From a virus: 34,690 nucleotides of DNA. The stretch is from the IMG/VR virus record IMGVR_UViG_3300022413_000028, positions 1 to 34,690 of that record, one strand, 5' to 3'. The notes under the pieces were generated by a model. It saw only the letters and a program-made list of their open reading frames with translations, did not search any database and was not told where the DNA came from. Positions 1 through 6,629 of the stretch are shown here, piece by piece; position 1 is the first letter of the stretch, and each line of letters starts with the position of its first letter. The translations under genes and the position numbers were made by a program.

Positions 1-292
1 GTTATTTGTGCACGTCTGCGGACAGAACCTTCTGGCCGGGTCGGCTCCAGGTTGCCGGTAGAGGGCCCTGTTAGAGCCTCTGCGGCGTGTCTGGCGGGCG
101 CCTTGGTCCTAGCCTTGCCGGGCTCTTGGGCCGCTTAGATCGGCTCTGCTATTCTCGCCCCGCCCGATTCTATTTACCCTAATTCGGCAATACCCATATA
201 GACTTAGTTCGGTGTTTCTCCACGGTCCATATAGGTCAAATACGGTAGAGCGTATATAGAGGGCTCAAGTTCTGGCTGGTTGATGCCGATGG
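1..292. other. non-coding leader with AT-rich patches
   Basis: No convincing gene lies here. The stretch from about 150 to 260 is richer in A+T than the rest of the window and holds three copies of an ATATAG core (196-201, 229-234, 254-259), spaced 33 and 25 bases apart; a further ATATAG lies at the other end of the window, in 34573-34600. These could be promoter -10 elements, operators or parts of an origin. The region precedes the plasmid-like operon, where a control region or origin would be expected, but nothing proves a function. Confidence 0.45.
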
Positions 293-511
293 ATGGTCAT
301 GGCTATCTACGACATCCACACGCCGGGGTTGGCTGAGGCGGTCGCCGTTTGGCGGGCCCAGTTCCTCACCGCCGACGATGATCCGCCGGCCGAGCTCGAA
401 CCGGTCGACTGGATTCACGCGGTGATGCTCGACGCTCTTACTGTCCGGCCCGACGGTTCCATTGGTACTGGCGGCTCTGGATCTTGGCGTGATCGTCAGG
501 GTTACCGGTGA
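293..511 (+). CDS. hypothetical small protein (72 aa)
   Basis: Small acidic protein of unknown function starting at ATG 293 or ATG 299. Codon use (many C or G third positions) and an orderly amphipathic N-terminal half (AEAVAVWRAQFL) suggest real coding; the Gly/Ser-rich tail after residue 55 is less protein-like. No Shine-Dalgarno sequence is obvious. It converges on the minus-strand gene 438-743 and overlaps it by 74 bases, so at least one of the two ends may be wrong. No family recognised. Confidence 0.45.
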   Translation: MVMAIYDIHTPGLAEAVAVWRAQFLTADDDPPAELEPVDWIHAVMLDALTVRPDGSIGTGGSGSWRDRQGYR

Positions 512-743
512 TGGCTACCGCCAGCTCTCGGTACGTCTTGCGGTACGGGCCTTTCGGGTCGTTGGCGCGGTTGATCCATTGCCGCTGCTCGTCGTCGAAG
601 GGAAACACTGACCGGTAGGCGATAGCGCCCATGAGGTCGACAGCGGGGTCGGGGCAACCGGCTCGGGCTTGTCGCCGGAGCTCGGCCCAGCGGGTTGCGT
701 CTTCGTCTGTTGCGTTCCGTTGGCGCGGTCCGGTCGGTGACAC
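438..743 (-). CDS. hypothetical small basic protein
   Basis: A 101-residue protein from a GTG start at 743. It is hydrophilic, rich in Arg, Gln and Asp, and the C-terminal part (YRELAVAITG, then a basic tail ending RQYQWNRRAGQ) could form a helix-turn-helix, which would suit a regulator transcribed away from the plasmid-like operon. Codons are C-ending as in neighbouring genes, which supports it over the other minus-strand frames. A TTGACA hexamer lies upstream on its strand (around 762-767), but its spacing to the GTG is too short for a normal promoter of this start. Function is not known. Confidence 0.5.
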   Translation of the reverse strand: MSPTGPRQRNATDEDATRWAELRRQARAGCPDPAVDLMGAIAYRSVFPFDDEQRQWINRANDPKGPYRKTYRELAVAITGNPDDHAKIQSRQYQWNRRAGQ

Positions 744-797
744 ATCGTGATAGTAGGCGAATTGTCAAGCCCGCCACGGATATCTGACACAAAGACC

Positions 798-834
798 TTA
801 ACAATCAACTAAGAACATGATACTGTCCGAGGGG
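798..834 (+). promoter_or_regulatory. putative promoter of the FtsK-Rep operon, leaderless start
   Basis: TTAACA at 798-803 and GATACT at 819-824 are separated by 15 bases and would start RNA close to 831-834, at the GTG that opens the next gene. Leaderless mRNA is frequent in actinobacteria. The spacing is shorter than ideal, so this is a prediction only. Confidence 0.4.
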
Positions 835-1394
835 TGACAGCCTTAGACCCCGCCGACGTGATCTTCCTCATCTGTTTCCTGCTCGGGCTCGGCGGTTTCG
901 GTATAGCCACCGGCGCCGTGTTCGACCGCGACCCCTCCCAAGTCCTGACAGCCTGGTGGCCCTGGGGACTCGGTGTCGCCCTGGTCGCCGTAACCGCCAT
1001 CGGGTCGAACACGGTCACCGTCAACCTCTTGTTGGCTGTCGTCCTGCTCCTACTCGCCGCCGCTATCACCGCCGGCATGTACTACCTGGCGGGCCTGCGA
1101 TTCACCGCCGACGTTGTGGACCTCCCCCAGCTGGAGAACATTCCCCGCGCTGCCATCGAGCAACCACCATCAGCCGTCGAAGAGGAACTAGAGGCCCGCG
1201 CTGCCGCCGCTGCTGCGCTCGACGAACTCGAGGCCGAACCCGAGATCCGCACCATCCACCGCCGGATCATCATCGACAACGTCTTAGACGTCGAACACCA
1301 CTACCGCGCCGGTGAGGTCGTCGACCATTGGCCCGAACCGGCCCACCGCGCCCCCGACCCGCTACCCGCCGCACGTAAAGCCCTCGAACGATGA
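834..1394 (+). CDS. membrane protein, first gene of the transfer/replication operon
   Basis: A 186-residue protein with three probable membrane helices: residues about 8-29, 38-57 and 62-86. A cytoplasmic tail follows, with an Ala/Glu-rich segment likely to be helical (about 110-138) and a hydrophilic end. The GTG start at 834 lies directly behind a promoter-like sequence. It overlaps the next gene by an ATGA junction and so is probably translated with it. Small membrane proteins commonly accompany FtsK/TraB-type ATPases in actinobacterial plasmids, where they help intramycelial spread (Spd proteins) or hold the ATPase at the membrane. A role of that kind is inferred from position only; no family signature is seen. 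Confidence 0.75.
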   Translation: MTALDPADVIFLICFLLGLGGFGIATGAVFDRDPSQVLTAWWPWGLGVALVAVTAIGSNTVTVNLLLAVVLLLLAAAITAGMYYLAGLRFTADVVDLPQLENIPRAAIEQPPSAVEEELEARAAAAAALDELEAEPEIRTIHRRIIIDNVLDVEHHYRAGEVVDHWPEPAHRAPDPLPAARKALER

Positions 1395-2011
1395 CCGCCA
1401 CCACCGAGAAACAGAAGCAGTGGTACCACCGGCTACCGCGACCCTCGACCGTTGTCCTCACCGTCAAGCTCGTGGTCGGTCTCGTTGTCACCTGGGCTGA
1501 ACTCGAGATCCTGGTGATCTTCTACATCTGGGGGTTCAGTTCGCAGCGTTGGCTGTTCCTCGCCGGCCTGGTCGTTTTCACCGTGACCGCCCGCGCTGAT
1601 CTGGCCGAAGAGTTCCGCGACGACGTGCGCACCACCTGTGACCGGTACCTGCATTTTGTTTGGCGTGTCCGATCCCCCGAGAAGTGGGGTTACAAACCCG
1701 ACGCCTGGCCATCCCTCACCGGCCGAATCGAGTTCGGCGAGTTCGTCGGCTGGCCGGCCGCCCTGGTCGCCATCATCCGGGCTCGGGGTCGAGCGATTCC
1801 GTTTAACCCTGTGACGTTCACGGTTCGCCGCCCCAACGACAAAGGCCACACCAGGAGCGGTAACGACGCCTGGCTCGCTGATTTTGCTGACTGGCTGAAA
1901 CGCCGGTACCGGTTCACCCTCGCCGCCCCCCGACCTCACCCCGAAGACTCGAACCGTGACCTGATCGAACTCCGGTCGCAGGTCATCCCTGACCTGATCG
2001 AGGCCGAATGA
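1391..2011 (+). CDS. membrane protein adjoining FtsK-like ATPase
   Basis: A 206-residue protein. A basic N-terminus (residues 1-20) is followed by two hydrophobic segments, about 21-40 and 41-66, and then a long soluble domain. That domain is rich in Arg, Trp and Phe with several short motifs (WGYKPDAWPS, GWPAALVAI) but no catalytic signature I recognise. ATGA overlaps on both sides tie it to the preceding membrane protein and to the ATPase. The topology fits a membrane anchor or adaptor for the DNA pump; that is inference from context. Confidence 0.75.
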   Translation: MTATTEKQKQWYHRLPRPSTVVLTVKLVVGLVVTWAELEILVIFYIWGFSSQRWLFLAGLVVFTVTARADLAEEFRDDVRTTCDRYLHFVWRVRSPEKWGYKPDAWPSLTGRIEFGEFVGWPAALVAIIRARGRAIPFNPVTFTVRRPNDKGHTRSGNDAWLADFADWLKRRYRFTLAAPRPHPEDSNRDLIELRSQVIPDLIEAE

Positions 2012-2904
2012 TTACAGAGAAATTCAATCTCGCCGCCAAGGTCGGATCGCTCGGCTCCGACAAGGCCCTGTTGGGCACTAACTGGCTCGGTAAGCCGTTC
2101 ATCCTCGACAAGTCATGGAGACCCCACGCCCTCATCTCCGGGGCCACAGGGACCGGTAAGGGCGTCCTGGTGCGCAACCTGCAATGCCACGACCTCGCCG
2201 TCGGTACACGGATTGCGGTCATCCAACCCAAACCAGGAGAAAACGGTTGGCTCGACGGTGCCGCCACCATCGCCACCACTCCAGAGCAGTGGTGCGAAAC
2301 GTTCGAGCGGTTCACCACCGAACAGAACCACCGGCAAGCCATCTGCGAGAACTACGTCGACCCCGCCACCGGCATTCGGGGTCTCGATAACATCAATGAA
2401 CTCCCACCCCAGGAACGACTGCCGGCGTGGCGGCTCTACGTAGACGAAGTCTCCGGGGTCCTAGGCAAGGCGACCCTGATCCGGGCTACCAACAAAGCAG
2501 CCCGTGACGACCTGATCCGCCAGATGGACTATATGGCCAGCTGTGTGACCGAGATCGTGCAGCGGGGCCGCTCCACCGGCATACACCTGGTGTTGATCAC
2601 CCAACGCCCGACCGTGGTCGCCAACTTCGCTGACGGGTCCGTCGGTGCTGCCATCTTCGCCAACATGGAACAACGAGCCCACGGCGACGCCAAAGGCGAC
2701 TCGCTCGACATGGCATTCGATCATTGCGGCCGACCCGATCCCGAAGTCGTCCGACTCGTCAAAGCAGCCGGCAAACCGGGACGTATGGCCTACTCGTTCG
2801 GTTGCGAAGCAGACGGCCCCGACGTCCAAGTCGGCCAGGTCGTCAAGATCAGCAAAGAACAAGCCCGAAGCTTCGCTATCAACGCCATGGAGCGCCAACC
2901 ATGA
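2008..2904 (+). CDS. FtsK/SpoIIIE/TraB-like DNA translocase ATPase
   Basis: A 298-residue P-loop ATPase. Walker A is GATGTGKG at residues 45-52 and Walker B is LYVDE at 143-147; a segment QRGRSTGIHLVLITQRP near 184-200 is the usual FtsK/HerA sensor region following the ATPase strand. It lacks its own membrane helices, which the two upstream proteins may supply. Proteins of this size next to a RepSA-like gene are typical of actinobacterial conjugative plasmids and AICEs (TraSA/TraB class), where one ATPase moves double-stranded DNA between cells. In a phage genome it might instead aid segregation or transfer of a plasmid prophage. Family assignment is secure; the biological role is inferred. 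It overlaps the Rep gene by ATGA. Confidence 0.9.
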   Translation: MITEKFNLAAKVGSLGSDKALLGTNWLGKPFILDKSWRPHALISGATGTGKGVLVRNLQCHDLAVGTRIAVIQPKPGENGWLDGAATIATTPEQWCETFERFTTEQNHRQAICENYVDPATGIRGLDNINELPPQERLPAWRLYVDEVSGVLGKATLIRATNKAARDDLIRQMDYMASCVTEIVQRGRSTGIHLVLITQRPTVVANFADGSVGAAIFANMEQRAHGDAKGDSLDMAFDHCGRPDPEVVRLVKAAGKPGRMAYSFGCEADGPDVQVGQVVKISKEQARSFAINAMERQP

Positions 2905-4124
2905 CCGCCACTGTCGCTCCCTTGGATGACCTTACGGGAACATCTTGGGAGATTTCGCAGCCGGTTCCAGCGGTTCCGCAGTTGTTCCCTGTGCGGGCTC
3001 TGAATCGTTGGGCGCTCGGCCGGTGCCCGTCCCATCCCAACGAGAGCTGTGCGTGTGAGCGTTCGGTGCCTGCTGTGTCGTCGTGTGGTGTCGCTGTTTC
3101 CGAGACGGGTTCGATCTTGATTTCGGAGGGTGAGCACGGGGCGTGGGGTTCGGAGCAGTTGGCGACGTGTAAGTCGCCGTGGTGCTGCGATTTCTGTGTC
3201 CGTGCGCATCGGGCGGATGCGTTGGAGCGGGCCGAGTTTGTGATCTCTGAGCATTTCGCAGCTGGTGGTTGTATCGCGTTGGCGACGTTCACGGTCGAGC
3301 ACGATCGCGGCACCCGCCTGGCGGGCCAGTTGTGGACGTTGAATGAGGCGTGGAAGGGAATCAAGGGGTTGAAGGCGTGGAAGGACCTTGGTGTGTCCGG
3401 GTATTCGCGGACGTTGCATGTGTCGTGTTCCCCGGTGAATGGTTGGCACGGTCACTATCACGTCCTGTTGTTCTTCGATGATGGTGTTACCCCGAAGCTC
3501 GACCTTGTCGAGGGGCTCCGCCCGAAGTGGAACGAGAAGCTACGCCAGCATGACGGGGATGGGGGTGACGCTTCGGTGAAGGCCCGTTACGTCGACAGCC
3601 TCGAGCAGGCGTTGTATCCGTGGCGTGAGACCGAGGAAACCGACCCGAGTGTGTGGGGGTCGGATGATTGGGCTGATGTTGACCCGTGGGAGAACACCAA
3701 CAAGTGGGACGGGGATGGTTTGTCGACGTGGGATCTGGCGTCGCTCGCTTCGGTTGGTCATCGGCGGGCGTTGGCGTTGTGGCATGAGTTCTATGACGCC
3801 ACTTCGGCGGATTCGGTGACGTCGTGGTCGCGGGGTCTGACTAAGGCATGGAATCAGGAGACCGAGCGCCGCAAAACCAAGTCGCCTGTAGCGCGCCCGA
3901 AGCCGGTGGCGTTGGTCGCTAACGATGTGTGGAACGCTGCTCACGCGCAGCGCGGGGGTGCTTTGGCTGAGGCCGGGTTGCGGGTAGGGGCGCGGGTGGG
4001 GTCTGTGGCTGGTGTGGCGGTCATGGTCGAGTTCTGGGCTCGTGGTTTGGGGCGGGCTATCTCGGTGGTCGAGTCCGATGGTTTACCGTTCGTGTTTTTT
4101 CCTACAGAAGAGAGAGTTACCTAA
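2901..4124 (+). CDS. rep: rolling-circle replication initiator (HUH Rep, RepSA/pC194-like)
   Basis: A 407-residue Rep starting at ATG 2901, overlapping the ATPase stop. A Cys-rich region (CKSPWCCDFC, about 90-105) precedes the HUH metal-binding motif HGHYH at residues 183-187, followed by VLLFF. A Glu-x3-Tyr pair (E235, Y239) matches the catalytic arrangement known for pC194/pUB110-type Rep proteins, in which the Tyr nicks the double-strand origin and the Glu helps end the round. The C-terminal 80 residues are less conserved in appearance. The gene favours G- and T-ending codons, unlike the C-ending codons of its upstream neighbours, suggesting a separate origin. Assignment to the rolling-circle class is firm on motifs; host range and whether it works in the phage cycle are not known. 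Confidence 0.88.
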   Translation: MTATVAPLDDLTGTSWEISQPVPAVPQLFPVRALNRWALGRCPSHPNESCACERSVPAVSSCGVAVSETGSILISEGEHGAWGSEQLATCKSPWCCDFCVRAHRADALERAEFVISEHFAAGGCIALATFTVEHDRGTRLAGQLWTLNEAWKGIKGLKAWKDLGVSGYSRTLHVSCSPVNGWHGHYHVLLFFDDGVTPKLDLVEGLRPKWNEKLRQHDGDGGDASVKARYVDSLEQALYPWRETEETDPSVWGSDDWADVDPWENTNKWDGDGLSTWDLASLASVGHRRALALWHEFYDATSADSVTSWSRGLTKAWNQETERRKTKSPVARPKPVALVANDVWNAAHAQRGGALAEAGLRVGARVGSVAGVAVMVEFWARGLGRAISVVESDGLPFVFFPTEERVT

Positions 4125-4333
4125 TGGCTGCTGATGACCGGACACACAAGATCAACTGTTCCAAGTTCTATGACGAACTGACGGAGCTCCTCGAGGTGAC
4201 GTCGATGGATATCCAGAAGATTGTTGAGATGTCGGTCGAGCGGGGTATCGGCCTGCTCCGGGCTGACCTGGCCCCCATTTTCGACGACCTGAAACCGCCG
4301 GCCCCGGTGCGGCTCAATGAACGAACCGGGTAA
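4124..4333 (+). CDS. small hypothetical protein after Rep
   Basis: A 69-residue acidic protein joined to Rep by a TAATG stop-start overlap. The middle part (YDELTELLEV ... IVEMSVERGIGLL) looks helical and could dimerise; there is no zinc motif or membrane segment. Its end overlaps the GIY-YIG gene by 17 bases. Similar small genes follow rep genes in actinobacterial elements and are often copy-control or accessory proteins, but no specific function can be claimed. Confidence 0.7.
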   Translation: MAADDRTHKINCSKFYDELTELLEVTSMDIQKIVEMSVERGIGLLRADLAPIFDDLKPPAPVRLNERTG

Positions 4334-4811
4334 CAGCGACCGCCGTTGGGTCATCTACCGGTTGTGGGGTTACCGCCGCCGGTGGGTGATCTTCGGCCGT
4401 CGTCGCCTCAAGTACGTGGGTATCTCTTCGGGGTTCAATTATCGGGCCGCTCAGCACGCGGCTACGAAACCGTGGTGGCGTGAGGTAGATCCCCGGTATG
4501 TGACAATCGAAGTCCTCGGCCCTGATGTGCGGACCCGTGAGCAGGCTGAGGACCTCGAGAATCGTTACATCGGCGCGGAGTGCCCTCAGTACAACCAAAT
4601 TGGGAACGGGGGCCGCTACGACGCTGCTAGCGCCCTCAGGGCGCAAGCCCGCGCCGGTGATGGTTGGTGGGTGCTCCGCGACGCCGTCGTCGTGTCATGG
4701 CTCGGGCTTGTTGTACGCCGAGAGGCCCGCGAGCTACGGGAGGCGGTCGCCCGCCTGCTGGTCTATAGCGCGGTGCTTGGCGTGTTCGTGGCCGCCGTCG
4801 TCTACGCCTAA
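4317..4811 (+). CDS. GIY-YIG nuclease-like protein with C-terminal membrane helix
   Basis: A 164-residue protein with the GIY-YIG layout: VIY at 12-14, YVGIS at 33-37, Arg43 in RAAQH, Glu81 in DLENRYI and Asn93 in QYNQ. These are the positions expected for the two tyrosines, the catalytic Arg, the metal-binding Glu and the Asn of the fold, so nuclease activity is plausible, although the first motif is VIY rather than GIY. Residues 147-164 form a hydrophobic C-terminal tail that could anchor the protein in the membrane, which is unusual for this fold. It is the last gene of the transfer/replication operon, so it may process DNA at the site of transfer; that is speculation. Confidence 0.75.
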   Translation: MNEPGNSDRRWVIYRLWGYRRRWVIFGRRRLKYVGISSGFNYRAAQHAATKPWWREVDPRYVTIEVLGPDVRTREQAEDLENRYIGAECPQYNQIGNGGRYDAASALRAQARAGDGWWVLRDAVVVSWLGLVVRREARELREAVARLLVYSAVLGVFVAAVVYA

Positions 4812-4816
4812 ACATT

Positions 4817-4846
4817 CTGGACAAATTGACCAAACGGCGCGATACT
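4817..4846 (+). promoter_or_regulatory. operator-promoter, copy 1 of a 20-base shared site
   Basis: The sequence CTGGACAAATTGACCAAACG at 4817-4836 recurs exactly at 23010-23029. It contains an imperfect 15-base dyad, TGGACAA-A-TTGACCA (4818-4832). TGGACA (4818-4823) serves as a good -35 with a 17-base spacer to GATACT (4841-4846), and RNA would start at about 4853, the ATG of the next gene. A repressor bound to the dyad would block this promoter. No other exact copy was noticed in the window. Confidence 0.65.
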
Positions 4847-4852
4847 AGAGGC

Positions 4853-5029
4853 ATGGGACACCCGCATTCCAACTACCGCAAAAGCCTTGAGACCGAAGCC
4901 AAGTTCAGGACCGCCGCCGCCAAAGCATCCGTTTGGAAAGCCAGAGACCAGCGCGACGCCAAGGTCGCAGAAATCGCCGACGACCTGAAGTTCAGTCTCT
5001 TTGAGGACGACGTCTCTCTTTGGAGCTGA
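4853..5029 (+). CDS. small charged hypothetical protein, likely leaderless
   Basis: A 58-residue protein, start chosen at ATG 4853 because the promoter at 4818-4846 places the RNA start on it; an upstream ATG at 4826 lies inside the -35 region. It is highly charged and helical in appearance (Ala/Lys/Glu-rich, residues 10-45) with an acidic end. No family recognised. Its promoter shares an operator with the gene at 23047, so the two are probably controlled by the same repressor. It faces the portal gene with a 12-base gap, leaving no room for a full terminator. Confidence 0.6.
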   Translation: MGHPHSNYRKSLETEAKFRTAAAKASVWKARDQRDAKVAEIADDLKFSLFEDDVSLWS

Positions 5030-5041
5030 TCCGATGAGCGT

Positions 5042-6427
5042 CTACTCGCCGTCTTCGTCTTCGCCTTGTTCGATCTCGAACCCGCCACCACCGTTGCCAT
5101 CGCCGTTGCTGTTGGTCCCATCGTCGGGCGGGGTCAACTGCACCGACGTGAGCCCGGAGTGTTTGCCCTGTAGCGCGACCAGGTTCCCCGATTGGACGAA
5201 GCTCACGGCGGCGTCGGGCTCGAACCCTGCTTCGACTAGGGTCCGGACCGTGGCTGCATCCTTCTGGCGTATGTCGGCTTCGTCGGCCTGGTCTTCCCGC
5301 AGGAACGCGATGTCGCGGTCGTCATACCACAAGCGGGAGACACCGGATAGCGGCGCGGGAACGATCTTGGATACGGCCGCCGCGAACGAACCCCATTGCG
5401 GTCGGGCGAAGTGATCACCGAACTTACGGCGGGCCTGCCCGTAATTGCTGTACGTAGCTGATGCGAGACCTTCGGAGAAACCGGCGATGATCGGCGGCAC
5501 CATCGCAGCCGCCGCGATCCTCGTTTCCGAGATGCCCTGTAGGCCTTTGTAATCCATATCCTTCATGGAGCTCCCAACCCGTTCGATCTTCGACCCCCCA
5601 CCAAGGAACAACGTCTTATAGGCGTTCAAGGCGCCCTCGTGCTGGTCGCGGAAATCGTCCTGGAACTCTTTGAACTCCTCGAAATCGACGGTGGCGTCGG
5701 GCATGACAACAAGGTTCACGGTGGCGCCCCGATCGAAGAAGTTGCCCTTGTGGACTACGGCGCTGTTGTCGGCCGACACGTCCCGAGTGATCGGTGTGAT
5801 CCATGACATGCCCCGGTAGTTGGCCACCGGATCAGGTATCGGCGACCAGTGCACAACCTCTTCCGGCAACAAGATCTCGTGGTTCCCCGACCCCGGTTCG
5901 CCCCACATGAACCCGATCACCTCAGCATCGATCGCGGCCGATGGGTCTTTGGCGTCGGTCTGGGAACCGAGGACAATGTGCATGTAGTCGGGCCGGAGTC
6001 GCCAGAGTCGGCCTCGGTGTTGGCGTAGATAGAAGTTGCCGGCCAGGCTCACGTCTTGCTCTGCCCGCCACAGCATCTCCCGAGTAGTGCCGTTCGGCCA
6101 CGGACTCTCAAGGATCGACAGATCAGGCGAGCCGAACAGTTTGCCGGGCCGGCCGCCTCGCAGTTCCTGCCACTGGAACCGTGCTTCGCTGAAGAGCATG
6201 GCGCGGGCGAGTATGCATGAGAACACTGGACCGGCTGAGCGGTAGGCGCCCTGGACCATGGCCTGAAAGCTGGTGTCGGGTGATTCGGTGTTGCTGTTGT
6301 TACCCATCGTCGTCTGCAAACCGAGCGGGTAGTTGTGGCCCAGGTAGTTGACCTGATTCATGAGCGCGTTGAGGTCGAACCGCTTGCCCTCTGGCTCGGT
6401 CGGTCGTAGGCGTTGAATCAATCCCAT
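5042..6427 (-). CDS. phage portal protein (HK97 family)
   Basis: A 461-residue portal; the ATG at 6427 is chosen because the frame upstream of it runs through the end of the preceding gene. The sequence has the expected order: N-terminal clip-proximal part, a central stretch with DISV-like hallmarks (EEVVHWSPIPDPVANYRGMSWI around 190-212), then GISETRIAAAAMVPPIIAGFSEGLASATYSN (in segments around 300-335), typical of HK97-type portals. The C-terminus is a Gly/Asn/Asp/Glu-rich disordered tail. The protein forms the dodecameric ring at one capsid vertex, where terminase docks and DNA passes. It is the last gene of the minus-strand packaging block and overlaps its upstream neighbour by 10 bases. 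Confidence 0.93.
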   Translation of the reverse strand: MGLIQRLRPTEPEGKRFDLNALMNQVNYLGHNYPLGLQTTMGNNSNTESPDTSFQAMVQGAYRSAGPVFSCILARAMLFSEARFQWQELRGGRPGKLFGSPDLSILESPWPNGTTREMLWRAEQDVSLAGNFYLRQHRGRLWRLRPDYMHIVLGSQTDAKDPSAAIDAEVIGFMWGEPGSGNHEILLPEEVVHWSPIPDPVANYRGMSWITPITRDVSADNSAVVHKGNFFDRGATVNLVVMPDATVDFEEFKEFQDDFRDQHEGALNAYKTLFLGGGSKIERVGSSMKDMDYKGLQGISETRIAAAAMVPPIIAGFSEGLASATYSNYGQARRKFGDHFARPQWGSFAAAVSKIVPAPLSGVSRLWYDDRDIAFLREDQADEADIRQKDAATVRTLVEAGFEPDAAVSFVQSGNLVALQGKHSGLTSVQLTPPDDGTNSNGDGNGGGGFEIEQGEDEDGE

Positions 6428-6621
6428 TGCGGTACCACCAGGGCTAGAGCGATCAGGGCAACCGAGCCGATGAGCAGGGCCCAAGGCCAGCTAGTGAGCA
6501 CGGTAATGGCCACCAGGACGCCACCTGCGCCGAACACAGCGGCCAGGACGTCGACGTAGGCGCGGGCGAGCTCGGCCACCGTTCGGCTTTCGGTTTTGCT
6601 GGCTTCGATTGCTTTGCTCAC
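6418..6621 (-). CDS. small two-helix membrane protein in the packaging block
   Basis: A 67-residue protein. The GTG at 6621 is preferred because AGGAG lies five bases before it on the minus strand, inside the end of the methyltransferase gene. Residues about 27-46 and 48-63 are hydrophobic and can form two membrane helices; the N-terminus is charged. Two-helix proteins of this size can be holins, but a holin-like gene also lies at 22683 and neither is beside the endolysin. The position between methyltransferase and portal is unusual for a lysis gene, so the function stays open. Confidence 0.65.
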   Translation of the reverse strand: MSKAIEASKTESRTVAELARAYVDVLAAVFGAGGVLVAITVLTSWPWALLIGSVALIALALVVPQWD

Positions 6622-6629
6622 CAGTGCTC

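Noticed and set aside
762-767. TTGACA hexamer as -35 of the minus-strand gene ending at 438
   Set aside because: The matching -10 would fall on the start codon itself, so the hexamer does not fit this start.
1433-1939. A 168-residue minus-strand frame opposite the membrane gene at 1391-2011
   Set aside because: Frame is Gly/Glu-rich without domain features; the plus-strand frame has overlapping starts with both neighbours and membrane helices.
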